64,000 nucleotides of DNA from Malachius bipustulatus (Eukaryota > Arthropoda > Insecta > Coleoptera > Melyridae), in contig OU342634.1 of the NCBI GenBank assembly GCA_910589415.1, positions 45,311,723-45,375,722 of the forward strand, in the 5' to 3' direction. The position numbers were made by a program, and so were the translations under genes. Below the pieces are notes generated by a model that had not been told where the DNA came from, did not search any database, and saw nothing but the letters and a program-made list of their open reading frames with translations. This document shows, piece after piece, positions 38,262 to 49,520 of this stretch. Position 1 is the first letter of the stretch, and the number at the start of each line of letters is the position of its first letter.

Positions 38262-38330
38262 TTCTCCTCGCATGCTGTACGAAAGTTTTCTAATTTGTTC
38301 TGTAAAGAATCTTTAGTGACTAACTATTAC

Positions 38331-41300
38331 TATATCTTCATATAGTCGCCGGTCCAATAGTTGAAAATTCCTCCCATCATGGTGTCGAATTTAAAGCAAT
38401 CTAAAGCAAAATGGTCCAGTACCACACCCTCATAATGCAGTACTATACAAAGACTCAACTTCTTTTGTGAGAGCATCTCTAATTTTTTTTATATAAAATT
38501 AGAAGTGTAATTAAAAAGGTGATAAAAAACGAGGACGAATATTTTCAGTATTCTAATTAGTAAGTACCTATGCGTAGTTGGAAAACATACAATTACCATT
38601 AATTTTCTATTATACGTTTTTATATAACAGTTCTATCAAACAAGGCTTTAATAATTATTGTTATTAAGTATTTTTCAATCATTATTGCAACAGCAAACAA
38701 CTTCAAGAAAAACTTTGATCTAAAACTGATTCTATAAATACATAAATAAATACACAATAGGAATACATTTATTTATATTACCGTTCCAATCAGGTGAAAT
38801 GGCAGCAAAATAGGACGTGCTACGTATAGAATTTCCGCTTACATAATGGTTCACCGGTCATCTGAACAGTTGACCACTATTATCTGTTATAAACAGATCA
38901 TTAAGTGTAAGCTATACAAACAATCCTGTCAAGCGCAAAACCACTGGGATCCATGAAAGGACTTACGTCCTGCTCCAGGAACAGGATTGTTGGGTGATTA
39001 TTTTCACACTGAAATGATCAGTGTTATATAGATTCCACTATTTGTATTATATTCCAAACATCTTAGTTAAGTAATTCTTTCGAGAGGAAGATTTCAAGAG
39101 ATCAAGGGAATTGGACGGAAGTTAAGGGGGGATGATTTCTTGATTCTATATAGCATTAGCACTCAATAATAAAGGATGTGCGAAAACGATAGGCCCTGAC
39201 AGCAAAGAGGTTTGTCTTAACTTATTAATCCACTCTTTAAAACTGACCGTTCTTGAGGTCTTTAATGTTATTATATGTAATTAGCAGTTGTCGAAACATT
39301 CAAGGAGGTTTATAAAATAGGCTCAGTCTCACAAAAAATATCGAGTCCTCGTTGTAAATGCATATAGAAAGAAATCACATATAAGTTTGCAGAATCTGGC
39401 TGGTTGGATCATCAGAGATCTCTGCCTTGTTCTGTAACTCTGCATGAGAATTTGAAACAACGCTAATAAACCTACAAAAAAGTCTTGGTGAAAACTGTAA
39501 GTTTCGGGAAAACTAGGTATTGACAAAAATTAAATTTTACCTATACCTGTCAGGAATCTCTCGGAGTAAGAATGGTTACCTAAAAGTGCCTAATACGAAA
39601 CTACCTTGATTAAAAAGGCATCGGTATAATAAGGCGTGCGTGAACGTATTTATAACGCGATGTAAGCTCAAATATGTGTACCTAATCTTGATTATGTATT
39701 TAAAATTATTCGTTCTAAATTAGGTTCGTGCGCCGTGCACAAGTTCTTGATAAATTATCAGGCTCAAGATTAATTGATAGCCTTTACATAGTTCCGTTGT
39801 ACTAAGATAATGAAAAATACCGCAGAGAGATAATTTATCAACGGCATGTAGAAATTGAAAAATCGACACGTTTAATTATTCTAAACATGTAAGATGAACG
39901 CGGGCTTTTTATAGAGTGGAGTTTTTTTAGTTGTCAGCTTCTTTACGGTTAACGCCACGACAGTGTTATATTACACAGAAGTGTCATTTGGGTTATTTTC
40001 AAATCCGTGTATTTAATACCTTGCCGGTGCCGCGGAAAAATATCACGATGGAAGTGGGATTATTTCTCTCTGGAACAGCTCTTCGTTTGACGAATTAAAG
40101 AAATCAACATTTTAACAATATTACTTACATTTGAGTCCAGTTTTACCTCGAATCACCCAGCATCCGAGCTAGTGAAGCCTTTATTTTTTTCCTCAAGTTA
40201 TATATCAGGAATCGAGGATCGATAACGAGACATCCCCGGAACCTCATCAATTACCCGAATTGATCAGCAGTCATTTAACGTATTTTTTGCGGTAATTTCG
40301 AATTACATAATGACAATAAATAGATGAAGATGAATAGGATTTGCGGATAATAAAAAAAAGATGCGTGTACTTACATTTATGTTATTAACGGGTGATGACG
40401 AAGCTTGACGACTTGTTCGACAGTTGGAGTGTGTGAAGCTTAAATAAACTACATATTGTTGTCTTTGAGAATTTATTGAGATATAAATGAGGATGAGTTC
40501 AAATTGCGGGTATCAAATTGGGGTAAGCGACACGGGAATCGAATCTTTAAATCTCCCTGAATCTTTGAAGGGAAAAATATTCTCTTGCTGCCATTTTCTC
40601 GCCTCCCGGTCTAGTTGCAGGTGTTGTAAACAGACAACACACACCGATGCGTTTTGAGACAGAACAGGATTACACATAAATAAGGGTAGGATTGAACCAA
40701 AACTTTGTATACGGGGTGTATCTATAATATTGCGAAAAAAGGCAGATTTTTTTATAAAAAATACACAAAAAATGATTATTTTTCCAGTTTTTTGAAAATA
40801 TCTCGGAAGCCGTATAGGTATAAGATACCTACAGAACTCAGCTTTTGTACAGATCAATGATTTTAGCTACTTTTCAGTGACGGAGATTTTATGGTTGCGT
40901 AGGTTTTTTGCCCCTATAATATCTACGACACTTACTTGGAAAATTGATATTATAAAAGCGGAAGTTTTACCGCCTAAATTTTCTACATAAAAAAGATACT
41001 CTTGGTCATATTTGCTAAAATGAGCCGTTTTCGAGAAAAACGGCCACTTAGGATGAAACATTCCAGGAATTTTCAGAACAGAAAAAAAAATTCTGTTACA
41101 GATAATTACTATGACGAATATTTCAAAATTTTCCGAGCCACTGCAGATAATTTCATCATTTAGCGGAACTGGAACCCGCACTAGTTCAAGTGTTCAAAAC
41201 CGACGCCACCCAAGATTATGCCTTCTCGAATAAAGACTATACCAATCTGAATACCAATCAACAGAGAAGAAGTTCAAAAATCCGAAGAAGATCACCAACC

Positions 41301-42680
41301 TGAAGAAGATAATAAATCTGCAGATCAACTTGAAGAACATCAAGCTGAAGACATGAAACGTTGGACACAAGTCGCAAGCACTTTTGAGACATCATCCGAC
41401 AACATTGAAAAAGAAAGGTTTTTCAAGAGAGGATTTTTTAACAACAGGTAGGAAAATCCTTTGGTTTTGGTACGTATGGAAAAGATTAAAACAGCTGGTG
41501 GTAGTTATGATGCGTGGGGCGTGGAGAGAATGTATATAAACTGTCAAAAGTGGTTCCACGAAGGACGTTTGTTAACTATTGTGATCTTTGCGGGAGAGTT
41601 TTGGCACTAATAAAAAGGAATAGTTACGTTTCCAGTCTCGAGAATATAATTGTTGATGCACCATCCAAATTCATCTGTTTCGTGAAAAATTTGGAGTTTC
41701 GTTTAAATTTCCAGTGTTCATCAGTTAATAAAAAAAAATGAGTCATCTCTACCCGAATTACCCTACGTTCATATAACAAAATAAATTGGTCACTGACAAA
41801 TTTTTTTTAATTGAATTAAGTACTAAAATTTGTAGAGACAGCAGGTAGGTACTTATTTATAAAATAAAAAAATGCACGAGAAAACACAGAAATGAGAATA
41901 ATTTCTTTGATGCGAATTTCTCTCAAAGCATGTAAAAGATTAGCAAGAAATAAATTATTATCAATATTAGTATTAGCATCAGTTATAATAATCTCTTAAG
42001 AAATGTCATCTAAGTATGTGTGTTAATTTCGTCGAGATACAACTTTTATAGCGGTATACACGGAAATGGTAAAACACAGAAAAAATGTTTTATGCTTTAC
42101 ATCAATGATTATGTTTTGATTTATATATTTGCACTCAGATTTCTATCACATATTATGTGCACATTTTGATCGAAGGTATACGCATATGTATGTATAGTAA
42201 TTTGTAAACGATTTTTAAGTGATTTCTAAACACCTGTTGCAGTTAAGCAATGCTCATTAAATGTTTTATTTTCCTTATAGAATCAACTTTCTAATCCGGC
42301 ACAAGAAAGCACATAAAAATATATGCTACAGGAGACAATGATGATGGTCAGTATAAATATACCTAAATTTATTGCCTGATAATAATAATATTTTTTTGTT
42401 ATTGTTGTTTTATTGTTTTGTTATCGTTGTCTTTGAAGTAAACTTTCTCGTCGATTAATCCCGAGACAAGAATTGACTACGGCTGCGTAGATGATAATGT
42501 GAACTGTAACGGGTGTTAGTAGAACGTAAGTCATCTTCGACTTATCGATCGATATAAACAATTTTTTTTTCAACAGAGCGATCAATAATATTTTACCATA
42601 TACTAAAAAATTCATTATACGTTAGTTTATGTATAGATATACACAGGATTAGAGTTTAATTGCTTCAAACTATGCCCAAA
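38331..42680. other. No gene recognised
   Basis: AT-rich. 40690-41180 holds TATACGGGGTGTATC and TTTTCGAGAAAAACGG phrases suggesting an old CAGGGTG-type element. Other frames look random. Confidence 0.4.
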
Positions 42681-42686
42681 CTTATA

Positions 42687-43267
42687 CAGGGTGTACCAGC
42701 TCGATTTAGACAACGGTAAGGGCCGTGTAGGTCTCGTCAAGACGAAACGTTTTTTTATTTCAAGTTTTTGGATTTGGACCTTCGTTGCGGAAATATGGCC
42801 GACTTCCGGTTTTTAGTTTTTTGGCTTCAGTTTCGGCATTTTTAGATTCTCGCCCAAACTGAAACTAGTTTTGGAAACTCCTTAGCTTCAGTTACAACTT
42901 TCATATTGAAGTCAAGGTTCTATCTCTGTTGGATTCAAAATGGCGACATGCCCAAGACTTTAAATTTTATGTCTTTGAATCCATTCAAATTGAATCAAAT
43001 TGAAAAATTAAGATTTTGAATCCAACAGAGATAGAACCTTGACTTTAATATGAAAGTTGTAACTAAAGCTAAGGAGTTTCCAAAACTAGTTGCAGTTTGG
43101 GCGAGAACCTAAAAATGCCGAAACTGGAGCCAAAAAACTAAAAACCGGAAGTCGGCCATATTTCCGCAACGAAGGTCCAAATCCAAAAACTTCAAATAAA
43201 AAAACGTTTCGTCTTGACGAGACCTACACGGCCCTTACCGTTGTCTAAATCGAGCTGGTACACCCTG
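42687..43267. mobile_element. 581-bp near-perfect palindromic MITE (foldback)
   Basis: The ends are CAGGGTGTACCAGCTCG and its complement, both next to TA (42685-42686 and 43268-43269). The two arms of about 280 bp are inverted copies with only scattered differences around a short centre near 42980. CAGGGTG ends with TA duplication are common in insect MITEs of the Tc1/mariner group. It has no coding capacity. Confidence 0.8.
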
Positions 43268-43269
43268 TA

Positions 43270-46090
43270 TATAAATTATTATTGTTGAAGACCTTATTAA
43301 CTACTTACGGGATAAATTTGAACATAGCTTTTAAAAAATAAAAATTTGCTGCTTTGATTGGGGAGGTATTCTTTGCGAAAAATAGTCCTCAAAAAGACCA
43401 ACCAAGACACAGTGAATATATAGAAATAAAATGTGGATATGTATGAGCAGATTAGAAAAAAAAAATTGTTACGGCTGCTAAGAAACTTGTAGATTGGAGC
43501 AAATATCCATGAAATTGTACTGTATCAATGGGGATACATCTAAACAAAGATCTTTTCTGTCTCCCTTTCTGGTGACTATTCGATTATGGCACCCTATACT
43601 TAATCAGGAGTCAATGAAATTGCACAATTTCGAAATACTGCATGTTTAATTTTTAAGCAATATTAAGCGTCGTGAACGAAAAGCAAAAACAATTTAACTA
43701 GGCCAAGAAACAACCACCGCGGCAAAAATTTAATGACGCTAGCTGAATTTTTTAATGTAACGCTGACTGCAGAAGGATTGGTAAACTGGAACAACTCGCA
43801 TGGTTATCATTTTCCTATCAGAATGCACCTAGCTTTTATTTACCTACGTCAAGTAACTGGACGACCGGTAAATAAAAGTCAAAGTGGCAACACTCCAGTG
43901 AAAATCACATTTCGAAACCCGAGAAAGAGTAACTGATTTGGAAAGGGGTTTAGAAACCAAAAAGTTAGTGGTGTTTCGGGGACCGAAGAGGACGGTCAGG
44001 GCGTTCGCGCGAGAATTTAAAGTAAACGCGAGTGAGTGATTTGTTTCTTTCAGGGGGAGATACCCAGCAGAGCTGCAGTCAGAGCTACAGAAAGGGCAAT
44101 CCAAGGGCTACATCTAAGTAGTAAGTCGATGAGACTAACACTAGGACTTTACTGTTTTTCCGTTCGAAAGATTTTTATTAATTTTATTTTTTTTATTTAA
44201 AGAAATTTTATTTTTGATTTAGATTTAATCAACTTTGGTGTTCATATTTATCACCCTTGACCACCCTAACACTGAATTTCACATAAAGTGGGCTCTACTC
44301 TTAGCAGCCCCCGAATCTACGTGCCTCACACCTCTCTGACCACTATCATTGGCAAACCGCTCGGCCCACTTGATAGCGGTCCAACCCCTTGACAGCCAGA
44401 AAGAAGGTGAGACTACAAAAACTGGTGTCAAGAGGCTAGGCACCCGCCTCACTTCTTCATAATTAGAGTAAGGCCGAATTTATAGTTCTGACGTAAATGT
44501 TTCTACTGGCACTCAGTATGATGTGAATGAAGGATCCTCTCTCATCCTAATCTATTTGATAAAGCGATTGATCGTTATGACGGAGGAACTACCAGAACCA
44601 GAACACGTCCCATGATAGCCTTTGGCCTTTGGGGAGGGATAGGTATTACAGTGGGTATTTGTGGATAGATGACAGCAGAGAGGGTGTTGAGGAAAACTGT
44701 AGTGTTATATCTGGAGGATTCAAATCTAATGTGGCCATAAAAAGTGATGGATATGACTACCGCACAGGGACCTGTAGGAGATATTAATTGTCTTGTAGCA
44801 CAAAAGAAAGTCTTTTTGAATATACAGTGAGGCCAGTGAAGAGAATGCCAAAAGAAGACTCCCCTCCCTTTGAATTAGAAATGATACTATAAGAGAGACG
44901 ATTAAAGTGAGGAGTCCCGAAAAATATTGAGAAGAGCAGACTAGATGGGTTTCGTTAGGTATGCGAGAAGGTGACTAGTTGGAAGAAAGATGAGCTTGCA
45001 GGTGGTAAAACTGGTGAAAAAGTGAAAAAAAAGGTGGACTGTGTTGTGGAAGACTCAAGAAAGAAGGACATGAGAGAAGAGGATGGATTGGGAAGGTACC
45101 GAATTCGTAGTGAATGTCATCGAAGAAAGTGTGCCGTACCATAGAAGGCAGGGCATAATTTTGGAAAAGGGGGTTTAGAAGCACATATATAAAGTGAAGA
45201 ACAAACTTCTTCTCGAAGTTGATTCCAGAAAGCGCTATGGCTAGTGATATGGATTGATCGACCCCCACGGAAGAGAAAAACGTAACAGTAATTAGATATA
45301 AGCGATCAATAATAATAATCGCGTCAGCTGCTGCGCTTCAACTCGTTACGTCTTTAATATGAAGAAGTTTCCACATTTTTTATTATCAATATATGAAATG
45401 TCGCTTGGTAACAGCAGTTGAAATTAAATAAAATTAATGGTATTACATTGTTAATGTCCATCTGTGGAGAACAAAATCATTTCTATTCTAAATTATTATG
45501 ATTGGGAAACCTTGATAAAGTTTTTATGTATATAAGTCGAAAGAGATGGTTTTTCTGGTTTTTCTATTGGCATTCCGGAAATTATTTCAACTTTAACTTC
45601 GCTGGGAAAAGTTCCGAGATGTGAAATAAATGCGGGTTGATGTTAATAAAACTTTTATGAATTCATACGGTTAACTAGCAATTTGGATTTAACTTGCAGG
45701 ATTAAATAGTCGATCCGCAACAAAAAGACGATTTTCTAGATTGGCTATAAGTGCATGAAACCGAAATCTAATTTCGTATTTATAGGTCTGTCTTGTAATT
45801 TGTAATTTCAATTTAAATTTGACATTAAAGTTTAAAATATGTCCGAAGTCCATCTTTAATAAAAATAATCCTGCATGGTGACTGGAAAGTGGTTACATAG
45901 TTACATATATAATTAAACAGTTACCATGTAGCAGAATTCAGAACTGTCTTTATTCAAATTATTCATCCATTCTTTCTCTGTTTAGACGGCAAGAAAAAAT
46001 TATTCCTTCCTCACTGTGGTAATCATGGGCTCGCATAACTGTAGCTCATTCCACCCAGACCTATTCTTACAATTTAAATAGTTAAATAGA
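43270..46090. other. No gene recognised; possible retroelement debris
   Basis: 43700-44110 carries a short plus-strand stretch (LETKKLVVFRGPKRTVRAFA) of protein-like character that I cannot assign, and 44280-44460 is GC-richer. No delimitable element. Confidence 0.35.
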
Positions 46091-46099
46091 CAAACACAA

Positions 46100-46182
46100 A
46101 CATCCATATAGTGAGACTGGGATTCGAACCCAGTCGGTGGCAGCCTCAATGGCTTAGTCGCACGCTGCTGCGCTCCGCCAAA
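46100..46182 (-). repeat. tRNA-derived SINE or tRNA relic
   Basis: On the minus strand TGGCGGAGCGCAGCAGCG resembles box A, and CTGGGTTCGAATCCCAG is a perfect 5-bp T-arm with box B. The intervening part does not fold into a normal anticodon arm and no acceptor stem is seen. It lies 50 bp below the SoxD coiled-coil exon, just inside the next intron. Confidence 0.45.
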
Positions 46183-46234
46183 GTTATTCAAATACGTTTC
46201 TTTAACAAAACTAAATAGGTAAAACTTTACATAC

Positions 46235-46388
46235 CTTGTTAGTGTCTTGTTGCTGCTGCTGCTGTAAAAGTTGTTCCCTAACCATTTGCAATTGAAATAT
46301 CAATTCGGATAACTTTCGATCCTTTTCCATGTAGTTATCTCCCGAAAGAGCCCCGGAAAGATGGATTGTCGCCGCATGTTCCACGTCT
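46235..46388 (-). CDS. SoxD-like transcription factor, coiled-coil exon
   Basis: Seen: on the minus strand an acceptor (TTATTGTTACAG) precedes a 154-bp exon that starts with one base (A) completing the TC left by the exon at 55530, giving a Ser codon. It then encodes 51 residues and ends at AAG before GTATGT. The peptide contains EKDRKLSELIFQLQ followed by MVREQLL and a short glutamine run. This heptad pattern matches the Sox5/6 leucine zipper (EKERQL..MI.QL..LREQLL). Known: this segment mediates SoxD homo- and heterodimerisation. The exon ends in phase 0, so the next exon must start in phase 0 on the minus strand below 46 kb; I found none, which implies a very long intron. A CTG-rich stretch on the plus strand (46254-46265) encodes the glutamines. 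No frameshift or stop is visible. Confidence 0.75.
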
Positions 46389-46907
46389 CTGTAACAATAA
46401 AATTAAACAAAAATTAACAAAAAAATTACAGTGACATGACAACCTAAAGGTATATTTACTATTCGTTCGACTATTATATTAACGTACGTCTTACTTTTAC
46501 GCAAAAAGAAATTTTTTGTTGAAAGCCTGACCAAGTTTTTTAGGATAAAGTACACACTACTTTAAGCAAAAATAATTTACATGGTATGTCGAACTCTTAT
46601 AAGCCAGTCAAATTATTACAATCATTCCACGCACGCAGCGCCATTGGGTCATGGGAAATTTTGAAAAAAAAACGAGCTTTTAAATAAAAGCTCCAAGAAC
46701 TGGAACAAATCTGTTGATCTTAACAATACATTTTTTTAGGTGAATGAAATTATTATTTTTATTAATTATTATTAAATAATTATGTAATTATACAATAATT
46801 TTACTTTAACACGGCATACATATAAAGTAACCAGAATATGTGTATAAAAGTTGTAAACGAGATTCCTATTCATATACTATAGGTACATGCTCTGCTTGGG
46901 TAATAGA

Positions 46908-46975
46908 AACACACCACAGAAACACACACACACCACACATCATCCGCATACATCCATCCATCCACAAAATAAACA
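46908..46975 (+). repeat. CA/CCAT microsatellite
   Basis: ACACACACACACCACACATC passes into CATACATCCATCCATCCAC. It is followed by the GC-richer, unassigned block 47035-47290. Confidence 0.75.
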
Positions 46976-47034
46976 TCAATCCCACAGAACAAGCACATAG
47001 CTCTCTGATTGTCCTAATATTAATAATTCAGCAA

Positions 47035-47290
47035 AGGCGCATGGCATTGTCAAAGGATAGAGCGAAGAGAGATCGTCCCGATAACAGGCGGCGGCGGGCT
47101 TTGTTCCGGCCACAATCGCAACGCGGATCTCCGGTGTGTAATCAGCGGTGTTCCCGGTGATCCTGCCCGTTCCCGGTTATCTCTCATCATCGTCTTCTGT
47201 GTGCCGACAGATGGCGCGAGTGTTTACCCGGCCATTGGAGGGTATTGTGCGCCAGGACGACTCCTCCTTGAGAGGGGGAATATCAAGGAT
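47035..47290. other. GC-richer unassigned block in the SoxD intron
   Basis: GGCGGCGGCGGGCTTTGTTC, CGGCCACAATCGC and repeated TTCCCGG phrases stand out from AT-rich flanks. CACAATCGC includes a SOX-like ACAAT. It might be regulatory or transposon debris; there is no coding evidence. Confidence 0.25.
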
Positions 47291-48377
47291 TGTAGGATTG
47301 TTTCATATGTTTGTGTAAGTGTGGGTGTTATTCTTGTGTGTGTATTGTTTGGGCATGCGCTGGGCTTTTGGTCCGGTAATAATCCCGGAAGGAATTCTCT
47401 CTGTGTGACAACTGACTGCGGGAGAAAGTCCCTGGAAACGTTTGCATTTATTTTATAATGAATGTTACTTTTATATTAATTATTATTCATTAATAGACAA
47501 AACGTTGACTGTTTTAAGACCTAATTGATTTTAGCTCAGTATTCAGATGCATCAGACTATCATAATACTGGATGCGATAAGATATAAAAAAATTCTCGGC
47601 TAATAGGGCTCCATGACGCTTCTCAACCCCTGAATATTTTATGTCAAATCTTCGATCCAGCTTCTCCTTAATAGCCGTTCACTTCTTCTCTTTGAAGATT
47701 GCTTTGGTATCTTTTCTTCAGGCATCCTTTGGACGAGATCGTGCCAATGGATGTCGTATAACTTGTCGTGTTTTTTTTTTCATTATGGTGCGATCAAACC
47801 TCGTTTGGCAGTGTGAATAAAATAAAGCATTATAGCGTTTACTATATATGCACATTTTGTCACATTTTTCCATGAAGGCGGTGGAGGGAAATGGAAGAAA
47901 TGGACCAATATGGAGAGAAAGATCTTTAGTATAATGTAGCGAGACCAACAACAAACTATACAGTGGTGAGCACCCAAAGCTTGACGTGTATACATGATTC
48001 AAAAACAACTCCAGGCGGAATTAGAGCCGCAAAAAACTCCCTATAGTTTCCATTGGAGTACCGATTGAACAGCTGGCGATTTTCTAAGGATGATATCTCT
48101 GTCTTATGAAGTGTCAGTGGGTCTATGCGTGCATAATATTATGTTATCTGTTGAGAATTCTTACTACTTTGGCAAGACCAGTAGCATGCTTTCCCCAAGA
48201 AAAGCTTCCATTAACAGTCAGTATTCAAGGTTGGAGAAAGATGGACTGTACTTTGCGGTTTTCCCGGACATAGTGCATGATACCTGGACCAGTTGTTAAC
48301 CTGTGTTTTTAGAGCATTGAACTGAGCCAACTTATCAGAGCTCCGATCTAAAATTGCACTTAGGTCAAAATTGATTC

Positions 48378-48650
48378 GCTTTGATTTTTTGATTGGCTTA
48401 AGCAGCATCCTTCCGGATACTCCAGATGCAGCACACTGATGAGCTCCAGTAGAGCGAAACACGTGTCTGTCCTTGGCTCTGCTGTTGGATGTGGAAACTC
48501 TCTACGTTTAAGTTTCGGGCCCTGCCATCATGACAACTGTTAGGGCGATGGAGGAATTCTCCGACCCCATCTAACAGGCTAGTAATTGCACTTTATGTGC
48601 TTTATACTTATACTCATTCGACCTACGTTCATTATTTTATTTATTAACAA
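48378..48650 (+). mobile_element. 273-bp hammerhead-bearing non-autonomous retroelement inserted in a LINE
   Basis: The block is flanked by identical 11-bp copies of AAAATTGATTC (48367-48377 and 48651-48661). It interrupts a minus-strand LINE reverse transcriptase relic: removing the block plus one repeat joins the two halves in a single frame at the R-I-N-x-D-L segment, with the spacing expected in the family. So the boundaries are supported both by the direct repeats and by the restored reading frame. Inside are a plus-strand hammerhead and a GC-richer stretch to about 48590; the 3' part is AT-rich, ending in TTATTTATTAACAA. No coding capacity. It could be a monomeric retrozyme or a 5'-truncated end of a Penelope-like element. 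Confidence 0.72.
48428..48482 (+). ncRNA. Hammerhead ribozyme (type I) in the 273-bp element
   Basis: The core CTGATGA is at 48436-48442. Stem II is GCTC (48443-48446) with GAGC (48452-48455) and loop CAGTA. GAAA is 48456-48459. Stem III is ACA/TGT (48459-48461 with 48464-48466) with a two-base CG loop, and C48467 is the cleavage base. Stem I starts ACA/TGT (48433-48435 with 48468-48470); after an internal loop GCAG (48428-48431) can pair with CTGC (48479-48482). The core is perfect; stem I is weaker than in the pair at 37.6 and 38.2 kb. The stem III palindrome ACACGTGT again favours dimer formation. The sequence is otherwise unrelated to the other two, so it is a different family. Confidence 0.7.
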
Positions 48651-48999
48651 AAAATTGATTCTGTCCACGCTAAACTGTCTCTAAACTGGTAGGGATATCC
48701 GTGGACTTGGCAGATTTCGAAAATGTAAATTTTGTATGGAGTATTATACTGATCGGCGAAACTGTGAATCTGATGGTTTGATGTTAAACAAAGCAGGCCG
48801 TTTGTATTTAGAAGGAACAGAGTGGGTGAATAAACCGAGTCCTGGGGCACTCCTGAGTTTATGACATAAGAATTAGATAATGATCCATCACCTCATTTCC
48901 CATACTTGAAAAAAGCAATCGTTTATCTTCCTTGGTATGTATCTGTATCCTATCTACATTTCCTTTTTTGCCACTAGGACAGTGGCGGCTTTTCAACTG

Positions 49000-49520
49000 T
49001 GCCAGTTCAACTGTTTCTAAATAAAAAAAATGTTTTTCTTGAATTCAGCATTTTTTTTGCAAGGTACGATTAGCCCATTTTTTTGCAAAGTTCGGTCATG
49101 CCAATTTTTTTCAAATTCCGATTTTTTCCCCAGATCTGGTTAGATCTAAAAAATGCTGTCAGTTCGATTTTTTTAAGGCTCAGTCAAAAAGGAACATTCG
49201 AGTTTTTTCGAGCATTGTCAAACCGCCCTAAATTTTTTTTTTCAAGGCTGGTCAGATTGGAACTTTTGTTTGTTTTCGGCAAGGTCTGATTTTACGTCCT
49301 CTAAACGGACCTTCAAAAAAAAATCGAGATGACCGGACTTTGAAAAAATCGAATTTTAGAGCTGACCGGACTTTATCAAAAAACTCGACCTGGACAGATT
49401 TTGCAAAAAAGTGTTGAAAGATGACCGCGCCTTGTAAAAATCGATTTTTCGAGTCGACCAGGACCTTGACCTGTGTAGAATCTACAATTCACTAACAATT
49501 CACGATCCACGAGTTGCCAC
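49000..49520 (+). repeat. Second, more decayed block of the same minisatellite
   Basis: Units such as ATCGAGATGACCGGACTTTG, AGAGCTGACCGGACTT and CGATTTTTCGAGTCGACCAG are clear at 49300-49470. Earlier units (49040-49290) are recognisable only as RNxCGGTC...TTTTTTxxAA phrases. It ends in TGTAGAATCTACAATTCAC and CCACGAGTTGCCA, parallel to the end of the larger array at 55.3 kb. Confidence 0.55.

Larger units (their letters stand above)
37446..38318. mobile_element. Composite retroelement with inverted arms, each carrying a hammerhead ribozyme; 12-bp direct-repeat flanks
   Basis: The block is flanked by identical 12-bp copies of ACTAACTATTAC (37434-37445 and 38319-38330), read as a target-site duplication. 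Two arms of about 220 bp (37546-37775 and 38085-38315) are near-identical inverted copies, differing by about one indel where compared by eye. Each arm holds a full hammerhead motif, minus strand in the left arm and plus strand in the right. A segment (TTATAATTATTTTTATTGAA...) occurs as a direct copy before each arm (37449 and 38026). The unique spacer is 37776-38025. There is no open frame of note. The target-site duplication of more than 10 bp and the type I hammerhead fit the terminal repeats of Penelope-like elements or retrozymes. The internal inversion suggests a rearranged or template-switched insertion. Confidence 0.7.
1..46234 (-). other. Probable giant downstream intron of the SoxD-like gene
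   Basis: Inference. The exon ending at 46235 has a clear GTATGT donor and no later coding exon (HMG box, further glutamine-rich coiled coil) was found on the minus strand down to position 1. SoxD genes in other animals have long introns, so an intron larger than 46 kb is plausible. Missed short exons, a gene nested in the intron, or an assembly problem are alternatives. Confidence 0.45.
47990..48855 (-). pseudogene. LINE reverse transcriptase relic (Jockey/CR1-like)
   Basis: The minus strand encodes VPQxSVxSPTLFLL-like and IHSFAD(D)-like segments (about 48853-48750), the RT motif B and catalytic motif C region, with the FADD aspartates read as FADQ. After the 273-bp hammerhead insertion the same protein resumes with INxDLSAI and FNALKTQ (about 48380-48315), the part that normally follows the catalytic motif. 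Farther down (to about 47990) similarity is too weak to place. Stops and frameshifts are present; the element is dead. The clade is not certain. Confidence 0.65.

Noticed and set aside
46100..46182. Functional tRNA gene
   Set aside because: T-arm and box B are good, but no acceptor stem or normal anticodon arm forms.
46000..46191. Minus-strand 63-codon frame next to the SoxD exon
   Set aside because: Runs through the tRNA-like repeat and does not join the exon; no splice acceptor in a suitable phase.
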